Assembly (NCBI GenBank): GCA_037442025.1
Contig: JBBIRB010000018.1
Location: 1-50,785, forward strand
Direction of reading: 5' to 3'
Source: UBA2287 sp037442025
Lineage (GTDB): Bacteria; Bacteroidota; Bacteroidia; Bacteroidales; Tenuifilaceae
Length of the DNA stretch: 50,785 nt
A program made the translations under genes and the position numbers. This document shows, in pieces, positions 9,148 through 17,966 of this stretch (within the stretch, counting starts at the first letter, position 1; the number at the start of each line of letters is the position of its first letter). The notes under the pieces are model-generated. The model saw only the letters and a program-made list of their open reading frames with translations, was not told the DNA's origin and searched no databases.

Positions 9148-9934
9148 CCATAATTTGAGTCATTTTCCTTTCTGCTTGCTGACCAATTATTTGGACATCC
9201 TCGTGGGTTACTTCAACAATCTTACCCGGAACACCCAAATCGGTAATAATTGATATTGCAAATACAGGAATGGTCATTTGCCGCGCCACTATAACTTCGG
9301 GTACGGTGGACATACCCACCGTGTCGCCGCCAATTATTCGAAAATACTGATACTCCTTAGGCGTTTCGAAGGTTGGGCCAGTGGTGCCAACGTAACATCC
9401 CTCCTGCAACTTGTAGCCCAATTCGGCTCCTATTTGTTTTGCCAAGGCAATCAGTTTGTGGTCGTAGGACTGGCTCATGTCGGGAAAACGAACACCAAAC
9501 TCCCTGTTGTTAGGGCCTATTAGCGGATTGGGCATGAGATTAATATGGTCGTTTATAATCATTAAGTCGCCAATTTCGAAATTGGGATTCACGCCTCCGC
9601 TTGCGTTCGAAACAAAAAGGTTTTTAACTCCTAGGTATTTCATTACCCTTACGGGGAAGGTTACCTGCTTCATATCGTAGCCCTCGTAAAAATGGAATCT
9701 ACCCTGCATGGCTACTACTCTTTTCCCGCCTAGCATTCCAAATATTAACCGGCCAGAATGTCCCTCAACAGTGGACACAGGAAAGTTTGGTATCGATGCG
9801 TATTCGAGCACTTCTTGCTCAGTAATATCCTTAACCAACCCGCCTAACCCTGTACCAAGTATTATCCCAACTTCGGGGGTAATACTAACCCGAGCCCTAA
9901 TGTACTCGGTAGTTTGTTTTATCTGCTCTAACAT
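9125..9934 (-). CDS. punA: Purine nucleoside phosphorylase
   Basis: 269-residue enzyme of the trimeric PNP family, which splits purine nucleosides with phosphate into base and ribose-1-phosphate for salvage. Family motifs are visible in order: GIILGTGLGG near the N-terminus (phosphate loop), the EGHSGR segment, QGRFHFYEGY, SNASGGVNP, and TVGMSTVPEVIVAR near the C-terminus (substrate pocket). I chose the ATG at 9934; the only start further upstream is a TTG at 9943. The start lies inside the end of lpxK (38-bp overlap), so translation is probably coupled. The pairing with lpxK carries no obvious functional logic. Confidence 0.95.
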   Translation of the reverse strand: MLEQIKQTTEYIRARVSITPEVGIILGTGLGGLVKDITEQEVLEYASIPNFPVSTVEGHSGRLIFGMLGGKRVVAMQGRFHFYEGYDMKQVTFPVRVMKYLGVKNLFVSNASGGVNPNFEIGDLMIINDHINLMPNPLIGPNNREFGVRFPDMSQSYDHKLIALAKQIGAELGYKLQEGCYVGTTGPTFETPKEYQYFRIIGGDTVGMSTVPEVIVARQMTIPVFAISIITDLGVPGKIVEVTHEDVQIIGQQAERKMTQIMEEMLRRL

Positions 9935-10970
9935 ACTCTTCAACTATATTATTAAATTCAACTTCGTTGTAGTTTAAAAAACCAACCTGAATTGGGATGT
10001 AAAAGAATCGCGATGCCATATCGAAACTCCCAATATCGATTCCTCTGATTCTGGTTGCATCCTTTTCAGTAGTAAGAATGCAAAGCTCCTCATTGCCTTT
10101 TTTAGAAAATTTTTCAAATATAGCCCAAATTTCTTTTTTTGAAAAGGCATGATGATCGGAGAAAGTATGAAATTCGGTTAAATTGTAATTTTCAATTAAG
10201 TGATTTTTGAAAGGAAGGGGGTTAGCAATACCTGCCAATCCAACTACTTTTTTTGTTGGAACCTCGTTTTTACAATTCTCTTGAAATACAGGGATAGGCT
10301 CTCCATAATTATACGTTGAGAAGAACACTCTCGCATTCGAACTAACCTCCACTCGTTTAGAAAATGCCAAAATCTCCGAATCCTTTATGTCCTTAGGACA
10401 CTTTGTAACTACAACTACATTAGCCCTGCGCATTTCCCTTGAAATATCGCGCAAATTGCCTGCTGGCAATAGAAAATCGCTCCAAACCGGGCGGGAATAA
10501 TCAATTAGCAATATGGACAAACCGGGTTTAATATACCTATGCTGGAAAGCATCGTCGAGAATAATGGCATCAACTTCGGGGTGCTGGGCAAGGATTGTTT
10601 CTGCCCCTCGCACTCTTTTCTCGTCAACTGCAACAATTGTTTTTGGATAACGATTCTTAATTTGCAATGGCTCATCGCCTACCTCTACAGCGCTTGAATG
10701 CAGGGTTACCAATTGAAACCCCTTTGTTTGCCTTCGATAGCCACGGCTCAGCATAGCCAAACGATATCTATCTCCTAATAATTTCAGCAAATACTCAACA
10801 TGGGGTGTTTTGCCTGTTCCACCAACTGTTAGGTTGCCAACACAAATGGTTTTGGAGCCTACTTCGTGCGATTTTATTATTCCCCAATCGAAAAGAAGAT
10901 GGCGAATCCGAATCGCTATCCAAAAGATTAAGGAAAAGGGTAACAACAATATACGAATCTGGCTAACCAT
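9897..10970 (-). CDS. lpxK: Tetraacyldisaccharide 4'-kinase
   Basis: 357-residue inner-membrane kinase that phosphorylates the 4' position of the lipid A disaccharide, showing that the organism makes lipid A. A hydrophobic N-terminal helix (about 6-22) precedes the P-loop VGGTGKTP (about 49-56). LDDAFQHRYI carries the conserved DD/QH residues typical of LpxK, and TTEKDATRI lies in the C-terminal part. The length is usual for Bacteroidota. It is the first gene of a lpxK-punA unit; the sppA terminator lies upstream, so a promoter between 10971 and 11023 is expected, but I see no clear box there. Confidence 0.95.
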   Translation of the reverse strand: MVSQIRILLLPFSLIFWIAIRIRHLLFDWGIIKSHEVGSKTICVGNLTVGGTGKTPHVEYLLKLLGDRYRLAMLSRGYRRQTKGFQLVTLHSSAVEVGDEPLQIKNRYPKTIVAVDEKRVRGAETILAQHPEVDAIILDDAFQHRYIKPGLSILLIDYSRPVWSDFLLPAGNLRDISREMRRANVVVVTKCPKDIKDSEILAFSKRVEVSSNARVFFSTYNYGEPIPVFQENCKNEVPTKKVVGLAGIANPLPFKNHLIENYNLTEFHTFSDHHAFSKKEIWAIFEKFSKKGNEELCILTTEKDATRIRGIDIGSFDMASRFFYIPIQVGFLNYNEVEFNNIVEEYVRADKTNYRVH

Positions 10971-11024
10971 TTACTGAATTGGTTTATTTAGCAAAGAAAT
11001 GAATTTTTTTCGAATCACTAAGTT

Positions 11025-11051
11025 AAAAGGGGGAAGCCAAAGCTTCCCCCT
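11025..11051 (-). terminator. Intrinsic terminator after sppA
   Basis: On the minus strand a 10-bp stem AGGGGGAAGC/GCTTCCCCCT with a four-base loop (TTTG) is followed by a short T-run. It lies 25 bp beyond the sppA stop and before lpxK. Confidence 0.85.
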
Positions 11052-11075
11052 CGTCATGAAAAATATAAATACGAT

Positions 11076-12845
11076 TTAGTAGATCTCAATATCGTAAGGG
11101 ATACGAGCCTGAACGCCAGGGTTTGCAACCATTCGCTTCATGTTTTCGTAGGCATCGTAAAACTCATTGGCTTCGGCTCCTAGTAGCCAAACTTTAGCTG
11201 AACCGGTTAAATCTTTAATTAAAGCCTCGAAGGGGTCGGGCATTTTGGGCAACTCGGTAACCCTGTACTTATCAATTCCCGCTTTTTCGGCAGCAATCTC
11301 TATGGCTCTCTCGAGACCAGCAAACTGGTCGACAAGACCAATGCCAATGGCGTTTGCACCACTCCAAACCCTACCCTGACCAATATTATCAACCGATTCG
11401 AAGGACATGCTTCTGCCCTCTGCCACATGGTTAACAAAGGTCTGGTAAATTTCCTCAACAAAACCTTGTGCAACAGCCTTTTCCTCTGCGGTCATGGCGC
11501 GAAAAGGGGATCCAAAATCGGAGTTTTTGTTGGTTTTAACGGTTTCAACCGTTAACCCGAGCTTTTTGTTCATTCCCTCCTTTACATTAAAATACATTCC
11601 AAAAACGCCAATTGAACCGGTTATGGTTGTTGGGCTTGCCAAAATTGTGTCGGCAGGGGCAGCAATGTAGTAACCTCCCGAAGCAGCCACATCGCCCATT
11701 GAAACAACAACTGGCTTAACTTGCTTTGCAAGGGCTACTTCGCGCCAAATTACTTCCGATGCCAGTGCACTTCCCCCCGGGGAGTTAATACGTAAAACTA
11801 TTGCCTTTATGGTGCTATCGCGGCGTGCTTCCCTAATGGCCCGGGCAAAATTATCTCCCCCAACTTCACCAGCACCTCCATTACCATCGACAATTTGTCC
11901 CGATGCATAAACTACTGCTATTTTATTCTTAGCTAAGCCCTTATGTTTCTTTTGTGCAGGTACTTTAGCGTACTTGGCAACCTCAACAGCATTAAGATCG
12001 TCTTTAAGCGGGGTTTCAGTGAGCGACTTCAAATAATCAATAACCTGATCCTTATAAACAATACTATCGATTAACCCATTATCGAACGAGGATTTGGCAT
12101 TTCGAATAACCATCCCATCGGCAAATGCTTTTAGTTGTTCAACCGAAATGTTTCTGCCCTCCGAAATTCCTTTCACCCAATGGTTCCAAATGGAACCCAT
12201 ATAGGTCGATATTTGCTCACGGTTCTCGGGGCTCATTTTATCGAGCATAAAGGGCTCCACAGCCGATTTAAATTTTCCGTGACGAATTATTTGAGGCTCA
12301 ATTCCCAACTTTTCGAAAGCATTTTTGTAAAACATAACCTCGCTGCTAAGCCCAGTCCATTCTACTATACCTTCTGGGTTAAGCATAATCTTATCTGAAA
12401 TAGAGGTTAGATAATAGGATTTCTGAGTATAACTATCGCAATATGAAACAATGAATTTGCCCGACTCCTTAAATTTTATAAGTGCGTTGCGAATTTCTTC
12501 AATGGTTGCAGCACCAGCAGGAATAGTTCGGTTTTCGATATAAATCCCTTTTATCTTGGGATCATCGGTGGCGTTTTTAATGGCCTTAAGAATATCGTTC
12601 AGCCCAATATTGCGCGAAGCACTCATGCTAAACGGGTCGAAACCTTCGAAAGGGTTGTTCGATGCCCTGTCGACAATGGGGTTATCGAGTTTCAAGAGTA
12701 GTACAGAATTCTCTTTTACCTCCACAACTTTTTCGGATTTAGACATAATGGCTCCAATTATTCCGAAGAATATGAGCATAGTAATGAAGCCTGTAATAAA
12801 AAGACCAACAATAGTGGCCAGCAGGTATTTGAAAAAGTCTTTCAT
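11076..12845 (-). CDS. sppA: Signal peptide peptidase SppA, long (67K) type
   Basis: 589-residue membrane-bound serine/lysine protease that degrades signal peptides left in the membrane. There is one N-terminal membrane segment (about 7-33). Two tandem SppA/ClpP-like domains follow. The amino half supplies the general-base lysine, Lys193 in FKSAVEPF. The carboxy half supplies the nucleophile, Ser389 in GDVAASGGYY, after the INSPGGSALAS strand. The length matches the double-domain form rather than the short SppA36 type. It stands alone, divergent from folK, with a terminator behind it. Confidence 0.95.
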   Translation of the reverse strand: MKDFFKYLLATIVGLFITGFITMLIFFGIIGAIMSKSEKVVEVKENSVLLLKLDNPIVDRASNNPFEGFDPFSMSASRNIGLNDILKAIKNATDDPKIKGIYIENRTIPAGAATIEEIRNALIKFKESGKFIVSYCDSYTQKSYYLTSISDKIMLNPEGIVEWTGLSSEVMFYKNAFEKLGIEPQIIRHGKFKSAVEPFMLDKMSPENREQISTYMGSIWNHWVKGISEGRNISVEQLKAFADGMVIRNAKSSFDNGLIDSIVYKDQVIDYLKSLTETPLKDDLNAVEVAKYAKVPAQKKHKGLAKNKIAVVYASGQIVDGNGGAGEVGGDNFARAIREARRDSTIKAIVLRINSPGGSALASEVIWREVALAKQVKPVVVSMGDVAASGGYYIAAPADTILASPTTITGSIGVFGMYFNVKEGMNKKLGLTVETVKTNKNSDFGSPFRAMTAEEKAVAQGFVEEIYQTFVNHVAEGRSMSFESVDNIGQGRVWSGANAIGIGLVDQFAGLERAIEIAAEKAGIDKYRVTELPKMPDPFEALIKDLTGSAKVWLLGAEANEFYDAYENMKRMVANPGVQARIPYDIEIY

Positions 12846-12872
12846 TGAAATAGGTATTTAAGGGGTTAATAA

Positions 12873-12880
12873 CAAATGTA
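12873..12880 (-). promoter_or_regulatory. Putative -7 box for sppA
   Basis: The minus strand reads TACATTTG, fitting TAnnTTTG, 27 bp before the sppA ATG. No clear TTTG partner is seen at the usual distance upstream. Confidence 0.3.
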
Positions 12881-12966
12881 TTGATTGTAAAAGTATTAAA
12901 AAGAACATTTAAGATAGTTGTGAAGTTGTTAATAAAAGCTGAATTTTACCAAATATTTTAATTTTG

Positions 12967-13491
12967 ATGCATCTGACTTACATACAAATGGGCAGCAACC
13001 TCGGCGAAAGGTTTGACTATTTAACGCAAGCAAAAGAACTTATAGCAACACAGATAGGTCCAATAGTGAGCCAATCGGACATATTCGAATCGGAGCCATG
13101 GGGGTTTTTTACTGCAAATTGGTTTCTTAATCAGGTAATAGCAGTAAACACCTCAATGAGTCCAAACGAAATACTTATAACAACTCAAAACATTGAACTA
13201 GTGTTGGGACGCAAAAGGGAAGGTAAAAGTTACAGTTCTCGGACCATCGATATTGACTTGCTGCTAATTGACAATTTGATAATTAATTCTGAAGCACTTA
13301 CTATACCTCACCCCCATTTGCATGAAAGGCTTTTTGTGCTGAAACCATTGGCCCAAATAGCTCCCAACACATTGCATCCGACACTAGGCAAAAGCATTAC
13401 TTCGCTTCTTGAGGAATGTAAAGACGATTTGGAGGTGGCACCATGGCCTAAAAAGAATAGGGAGAAGAGAACGAGATCGTGCCGGTTATAA
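12967..13491 (+). CDS. folK: 2-amino-4-hydroxy-6-hydroxymethyldihydropteridine diphosphokinase
   Basis: 174-residue HPPK, which transfers pyrophosphate from ATP to 6-hydroxymethyl-7,8-dihydropterin in folate synthesis. Visible motifs are MGSNLGERFDYL at the N-terminus, ESEPWGF (pterin contact), LGRKREGKSYSSRTIDIDLLL (ATP and Mg binding) and PHPHLHER. I use the ATG at 12967; a TTG directly before it is an alternative. It is the only short plus-strand gene in this stretch, convergent with upp five bases away. No folP or folB neighbour. Confidence 0.95.
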   Translation: MHLTYIQMGSNLGERFDYLTQAKELIATQIGPIVSQSDIFESEPWGFFTANWFLNQVIAVNTSMSPNEILITTQNIELVLGRKREGKSYSSRTIDIDLLLIDNLIINSEALTIPHPHLHERLFVLKPLAQIAPNTLHPTLGKSITSLLEECKDDLEVAPWPKKNREKRTRSCRL

Positions 13492-13496
13492 AGTTA

Positions 13497-14147
13497 TTAC
13501 TCCTTATCGCCGTAGGCGAGATCTCCAGCGTCGCCAATTCCAGGAACAATGTACGATTTTACTGTTAACTCATCATCAATAGCTCCAACCCACAGGGTGA
13601 CATCCTTTTGAGGTAGGTTTTTCTTTACATATTCAACGCCCTCTTTTGATGCAATAACAGAAACAATGTGGGTATGTTTGGGTTTCCCCTTTTCTACCAG
13701 AGCGTTGTATGCCAAGGCCATGGAGGCACCGGTAGCTAGCATGGGGTCGACAATAATTAGAACTTTATCGCTAATGCTTGGGCACGAAAGGTGTTCAAAC
13801 TGAATGCGAAATGTCCCATCTTTGCTATACTTCCGAAAGGCTGAAATAAACGCATTCTCGGCACCATCGAAGTAGTTAAGCATACCTTGGTGCATAGGAA
13901 GGCCTGCGCGTAGTATGGATGCAATAACTATGGTATCGGAAGGAATTTGCATATCGGCAATGCCAAGCGGTGTTTGAACTGATACTTCTTTATATCCAAT
14001 AGCCTTGCTAATTTCGTACGAAAAGATTTCACCAAGGCGTTCCAAATTTCGCCTAAATCGCATGCTATCGCTCTGAATATCGACACTTCGCAATTCATAA
14101 ACGAACCTATTCAGTAAGGAGTTCTTTTCACCTAAGTTTATTAGCAT
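13497..14147 (-). CDS. upp: Uracil phosphoribosyltransferase
   Basis: 216-residue enzyme that makes UMP from uracil and PRPP in pyrimidine salvage. The PRPP-binding loop is VDPMLATGASMA, and the C-terminus GDAGDLAYG carries the uracil-binding residues. The N-terminal segment with SMRFRRNLERLGE is typical of Bacteroidota homologues. I chose the ATG at 14147, since the family starts just before LGEKNSLLN. In-frame starts at 14219 and 14279 exist, but the first adds 24 residues with no family likeness and the second overlaps radC. It lies 82 bp downstream of radC on the same strand. Confidence 0.93.
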   Translation of the reverse strand: MLINLGEKNSLLNRFVYELRSVDIQSDSMRFRRNLERLGEIFSYEISKAIGYKEVSVQTPLGIADMQIPSDTIVIASILRAGLPMHQGMLNYFDGAENAFISAFRKYSKDGTFRIQFEHLSCPSISDKVLIIVDPMLATGASMALAYNALVEKGKPKHTHIVSVIASKEGVEYVKKNLPQKDVTLWVGAIDDELTVKSYIVPGIGDAGDLAYGDKE

Positions 14148-14229
14148 GGGGTAGGGTTTTTTAAAATAATTACTGTGCAATTTAACAAATGCATTTGGTA
14201 TAGCATTCTGTTTGAACATGTTTTTATGG

Positions 14230-14928
14230 CTATAATATGCTAGCGTCGGCAAAAGAATAGAAACCTTGATCGGTAACAATTACATGATCGAGCAATGAGA
14301 TATCGAATGAGGTGCAAGCTTGCTTTAGCTTTTGGGTTATTTTTATATCGTCATCGCTGGGTTTCGTATTACCTGAAGGATGATTATGGCATATAATTAT
14401 CCCAGATGCCAGAGCATTAACCGCAGATTTCATTATAATTCGAACATCGACAACCGTTCCGGTAACTCCGCCTTGGCTAACTCTTACCTGGTCAATTATT
14501 CGGTTGGCACGATTTAAAAGCAAAACCCAAAACTCTTCGTGGGGTAAATCGCCCAAAATGGGTTGAAAAAGTTCAACTACATCGTTACTTGAGGTAATTT
14601 GTTTCCGATTAAGTGCTTCGGCACCTTTTCTTCGCCTGCCAAGTTCTAATGCGGCCATAATGGTAACTCCCTTAGCCTCCCCTATTCCCTTAATTTTTGT
14701 AAAGTCGGTCAAACCAAACCGGCCCAGCTCATTTAAATTATTGTTCGCGGCATTGAGAATTCTTTGCGAAATATCGACTGCTGTTTCATTTCGTGTGCCT
14801 GACCCAAGAAGTATGGCGAGGAGTTCAGCATTGGAAAGTGCGCTAACCCCTTTTGAGAGCATCTTCTCTCGGGGTCTATCGTCGAGTGCCCACTCCTTTA
14901 TGGTCAGAGGCTTACCAGTTTCTTTCAT
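14230..14928 (-). CDS. radC: RadC family JAB/MPN protein
   Basis: 232 residues. The N-terminal helix-hairpin-helix part (about 1-100, with GIGEAKGVTIMAALELGRR) is followed by a JAB metalloprotease-like domain with the JAMM signature HNHPSGNTKPSDDD (about 179-192). Despite the name, a role in DNA repair is not established for this family, and the biochemical function is unknown. The length is normal. It may share a transcript with upp. Confidence 0.93.
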   Translation of the reverse strand: MKETGKPLTIKEWALDDRPREKMLSKGVSALSNAELLAILLGSGTRNETAVDISQRILNAANNNLNELGRFGLTDFTKIKGIGEAKGVTIMAALELGRRRKGAEALNRKQITSSNDVVELFQPILGDLPHEEFWVLLLNRANRIIDQVRVSQGGVTGTVVDVRIIMKSAVNALASGIIICHNHPSGNTKPSDDDIKITQKLKQACTSFDISLLDHVIVTDQGFYSFADASIL

Positions 14929-14962
14929 TTTTTACTGCTAATATAGCCAATGGGGTGAAAAC

Positions 14963-14991
14963 AAAAAAGGCTTACCTTTAAAGGCAAGCCT
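14963..14991 (-). terminator. Intrinsic terminator after rpsT
   Basis: On the minus strand a 9-bp stem AGGCTTGCC/GGTAAGCCT (one G-U) with loop TTTAAA is followed by six T. It lies 23 bp beyond the rpsT stop and before radC. Confidence 0.9.
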
Positions 14992-15013
14992 AAAAGCTGT
15001 TATAAAAATTTAT

Positions 15014-15268
15014 TTACGATAGTTTGTTCACATGAATGGCTAATGAACTCTTTAGGTTGGCCGCTTTATTCTTGTGAATAATATTTTTCTTGGCCAACTT
15101 ATCGAGCATAGCACTTACTTTAGGCAACATGCTGGTTGCTTCTTCCTTATTTGTAGAAGACCTCAAAACCTTAATAGCGTTTCGAGTTGTACGAGCAAAA
15201 TAACGGTTATGAAGCCTACGGACTTCGGTTTGCCTAATTCTTTTAATCGATGACTTGTGATTTGCCAT
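15014..15268 (-). CDS. rpsT: 30S ribosomal protein S20
   Basis: 84-residue, highly basic, helical protein of the small subunit that binds the 5' domain and helix 44 of 16S rRNA. The N-terminus MANHKSSIKRIRQTEVRR and the NAIKVLR segment are typical, and the length matches the family. It lies 32 bp downstream of tRNA-Glu on the same strand, so it is probably co-transcribed from the tRNA-Glu promoter, and it ends in its own terminator. Confidence 0.96.
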   Translation of the reverse strand: MANHKSSIKRIRQTEVRRLHNRYFARTTRNAIKVLRSSTNKEEATSMLPKVSAMLDKLAKKNIIHKNKAANLKSSLAIHVNKLS

Positions 15269-15300
15269 GACGCTTATACTGTAAAGTTGATATTAAGTAG

Positions 15301-15372
15301 TAGCCCGTAGGGGAATCGAACCCCTGTTACCAGGATGAAAACCTGGCGTCCTAACCCCTAGACGAACGGGCC
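15301..15372 (-). tRNA. tRNA-Glu (anticodon TTC)
   Basis: 72-nt cloverleaf on the minus strand. The acceptor GGCCCGT pairs with ACGGGCT (G1-U72 wobble). The anticodon stem CCAGG/CCTGG closes the loop TTTTCAT, giving anticodon TTC for glutamate. The T-loop is TTCGATT. CCA is not encoded. It is followed by rpsT after 32 bp. Confidence 0.96.
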
Positions 15373-15416
15373 ATTATTTCAAAGAGTTGCTTTCAGATTA
15401 TCCATTAAAGCGGGTG

Positions 15417-15447
15417 CAAAGGTAAATGAAAAAATTTACCTTCCAAA
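15417..15447 (-). promoter_or_regulatory. Promoter of tRNA-Glu and rpsT (TTTG-N19-TACCTTTG)
   Basis: Reading the minus strand, TTTG (15447-15444), a 19-bp spacer and TACCTTTG (15424-15417) match the Bacteroidota housekeeping consensus, including its spacing. The start site would lie near 15410, giving about 38 nt of leader before tRNA-Glu. The -7 box overlaps one arm of a small hairpin (15421-15440, GGTAAAT/ATTTACC), which could also end transcripts from the mpl-side operon. Confidence 0.65.
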
Positions 15448-15475
15448 AAAAAATTAATCTTTTTATAAAATTGAG

Positions 15476-15958
15476 CTACTTAAAAGTGTATCGAACAGAA
15501 ATTCCGGCATTGAACCAAAGGTAGGTATCCTCTACTAAATTTAGTATGGGAAGCACGTCGAGGCTAATTGAGAAAGGGTAGTCTGCAAAAACATATTCAG
15601 CACCTACAATACCATCGACACCTATATACATTTTACCACCAGGATCGGACGACCAAGGGTTCCGTTTTTCTGCTTTTGCAGTAGCCAAATGGCCACCTAG
15701 CCCGTAATACCACTTCACGCCCTCAATGTCGGGGAAGGGATTGTGTATTTTATATAATCCAGTAACCCCAAAACCGCCCCAACCAAAAGAGACTATACCT
15801 TCTATTGCTGCCGTTTTGGTTACAAAATGATTTACAGAAACACCCGAGGGGTACCCCCCGCGCAAACCAACACCTGTTTTGTACGAATACTGTGCATCAG
15901 CCCCAAAAACTAATAAAAAAACAATTGTACCTAATAAAATCAATCTTTTCATCATCAT
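15476..15958 (-). CDS. Small outer-membrane beta-barrel-like protein
   Basis: 160 residues with a signal peptide (about 1-22, ending FGADAQ) and alternating hydrophobic/aromatic strands such as GVGLRGGYPSGVSV, and a C-terminal strand ending in VRYTFK. The terminal aromatic residue is typical of outer-membrane barrels. At this length an eight-strand barrel is plausible. I do not recognise a specific family, so the function is unknown. Three consecutive ATG codons occur at the start (15958, 15955, 15952). It is the last gene of an mpl-GNAT-barrel run with spacings of 10 and 14 bp. Confidence 0.75.
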   Translation of the reverse strand: MMMKRLILLGTIVFLLVFGADAQYSYKTGVGLRGGYPSGVSVNHFVTKTAAIEGIVSFGWGGFGVTGLYKIHNPFPDIEGVKWYYGLGGHLATAKAEKRNPWSSDPGGKMYIGVDGIVGAEYVFADYPFSISLDVLPILNLVEDTYLWFNAGISVRYTFK

Positions 15959-15972
15959 TATTTTTAAAACTA

Positions 15973-16572
15973 TTAAACTTCAAAATCGCTAACATCATCA
16001 ATTTTAGCACTATACACAACAATGTAGTACTTCGAGAAGGATGGTGATTCGCTTGCAGAATCCAATTCATCGAGTAACAGGGCGGTTTCAGAGTCATAAT
16101 CGAACTTTTTAAACCCCAGCTTCTTTAACGAAGCTAAAGCAGCATTGTTGTGATCGGAAACCTCTACCGTTAGAACCCTGAAGGGTTTAAAATGCCTTGC
16201 CCATTCAATAAGTTTGGAAACCGATTCGGTGGAATACCCTTTTTTCCGATAGGCTTTTTCAATGGAAAAAAACATTTCGACTTCTCCATTTGTATTTGGT
16301 TTACCATTGAACCAAAACTGACCAATAATTGATTTCGACTCCCGGTCGATAAGCAACCAAAGGGTATACAATAGAAAATCATCAGATTTGGCCCAAACGT
16401 TTGGGTTAGACGATATAATTTCACGAAGTTCCTCGCAGCAGTCCTCATTGAGAATAACTCCAGACACTTTTAGGTTCTTTTCTTTCTCGAACCTTTCCCT
16501 TGAGTCAATGTACAACTCTAGTTCCTTTTTGTTTAAAGGTTTAAGCAATAACCTTTGGGTATTAATTTCCAT
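15973..16572 (-). CDS. GNAT family N-acetyltransferase
   Basis: 199 residues. It opens with INTQRLLLKPL, the first strand of RimJ/RimL-like GNATs, has the acetyl-CoA binding motif RKKGYSTESV (about 113-122) and the downstream HNNAALASLKKLGF segment usual in this group. It transfers an acetyl group from acetyl-CoA to an unknown amine. About 35 residues beyond the usual end have no clear match. It sits 10 bp behind mpl and 14 bp before the barrel gene, so it is probably co-transcribed with both. Confidence 0.85.
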   Translation of the reverse strand: MEINTQRLLLKPLNKKELELYIDSRERFEKEKNLKVSGVILNEDCCEELREIISSNPNVWAKSDDFLLYTLWLLIDRESKSIIGQFWFNGKPNTNGEVEMFFSIEKAYRKKGYSTESVSKLIEWARHFKPFRVLTVEVSDHNNAALASLKKLGFKKFDYDSETALLLDELDSASESPSFSKYYIVVYSAKIDDVSDFEV

Positions 16573-16582
16573 GGGTTACGAT

Positions 16583-17947
16583 TTAATGACCATTAACAAT
16601 TTCGTTTGCTAGTGTGTTCATGTTAACTCCCGAAAAATTACCTGAAGTCATAAGCAGTAAATTGCAGTTTTCCCATTTTTGAGACTTTAAAAACTTCAGT
16701 ATTTCTGTGGAGAGATTAAATACTTTTGGCACTGGAGCACCAAATGCCTCGGTTACAATTTGGGTGCTAAGGCTCGGTAACTTTTTATGAAATAAAGTAT
16801 GGGGGTCGAAAAAAACAATGGGTTCATCGGCATCTAGCATTGACCCGTTGTAATGCGACAGGAAATCTTTGTTCAAGCTGCTAAAGGTATGCAGCTCGAG
16901 GCAGGCAATTAGCTTGCGATTTGGAAAGGCTTGCTTTACTGCCGTCACGGCTGCCTTTACCTTGGATGGGGAGTGGGCAAAATCGAGAAATACTCGGGTT
17001 CTATCATTTTGAGCAAGCACCTGTAGCCGCTTGGCTGCACCTGCAAATGAGGCAATGGCTTGGTAAAATTGGCTGTCGGACACTCCAAGTTGATTGCAAA
17101 CCCCTTTTGCGCCTGCAATGTTCTGCATATTATGGTTGCCAATTACCTTAATGGGCACTTCGGTGTTGTTATATAAAAGGGAGTAACCCTCACCAATTTG
17201 TTTATGTGGGTGGGCTGAGTAAGGTATTTGTATTATATCGGGGCGAGCAGTTCTCGATACATTTTTCACTTCATTGTCGGCCTCGCAGAATACCAACGAG
17301 CCATTTGGCTCAATGCTGTGGATAAAAATTTCGAATTGCTTTCGGTAAACATTGTATGTAGGGAATGCATTTATATGATCCCATGCAATGCCCGAGAGTA
17401 GCGCAATATGGGGTTTATATAGGTGGAACTTTGGGCGCAGATCGATGGGCGATGTAAGGTACTCGTCGCCCTCGAATACGGCAATTTTAGCATTTTCGGA
17501 TAGCGAAACCATGTTTTCGAATCCTTCGAGTTGTGCTCCAACCATATAGTCGAATTCGATGCCAGTAGATTGTAAAACATGCATTACCATGGAAGTTATG
17601 GTGGTTTTACCATGGCTTCCTCCAATTACTACACGAGTTTTATTTTGGGTTTGCTCGTAAAGATACTCGGGGTACGAGTAAATTTTTAGCCCCAACTCCT
17701 TGGCTTTAGCCAATTCGGGGTTGTCGGCACGGGCATGCATGCCTAAAACAACCGCATCGAGGTTGCTTGTTATTAACTCGGGTTGCCAGCCAATGGTTTT
17801 GGGCAATATGCCGTGATTACGAAGGCGGCTCAACGATGGTTCGAAAATTTCATCGTCGGAGCCCGATATTTCGTAACCCTTTAACTTCAGGGCTATTGCC
17901 AAGTTGTGCATGGCACTGCCGCCAATGGCTATAAAGTGAATGCGCAT
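16583..17947 (-). CDS. mpl: UDP-N-acetylmuramate:tripeptide ligase (Mpl-like Mur ligase)
   Basis: 454-residue Mur ligase. Mpl joins recycled L-Ala-gamma-D-Glu-meso-DAP tripeptide to UDP-MurNAc. The N-terminal domain begins MRIHFIAIGGSAMHNLA, and the ATP loop is GGSHGKTTITSM (about 107-118). The central domain carries FEGDEYLTS, a segment typical of Mpl rather than MurC, and HNMQNIAGA is in the third region. The C-terminal part has DFAHSPSKVKAAV. MurC is the nearest alternative, but FEGDEY and the absence of other mur genes nearby favour Mpl. First gene of a three-gene minus-strand run. Confidence 0.9.
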   Translation of the reverse strand: MRIHFIAIGGSAMHNLAIALKLKGYEISGSDDEIFEPSLSRLRNHGILPKTIGWQPELITSNLDAVVLGMHARADNPELAKAKELGLKIYSYPEYLYEQTQNKTRVVIGGSHGKTTITSMVMHVLQSTGIEFDYMVGAQLEGFENMVSLSENAKIAVFEGDEYLTSPIDLRPKFHLYKPHIALLSGIAWDHINAFPTYNVYRKQFEIFIHSIEPNGSLVFCEADNEVKNVSRTARPDIIQIPYSAHPHKQIGEGYSLLYNNTEVPIKVIGNHNMQNIAGAKGVCNQLGVSDSQFYQAIASFAGAAKRLQVLAQNDRTRVFLDFAHSPSKVKAAVTAVKQAFPNRKLIACLELHTFSSLNKDFLSHYNGSMLDADEPIVFFDPHTLFHKKLPSLSTQIVTEAFGAPVPKVFNLSTEILKFLKSQKWENCNLLLMTSGNFSGVNMNTLANEIVNGH

Positions 17948-17966
17948 GAGTGTAATTTACTATGGG

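Noticed and set aside
12959..12966. TAATTTTG as a -7 box for folK
   Set aside because: It touches the ATG, so the transcript would begin inside the coding region, and no -33 box is present.
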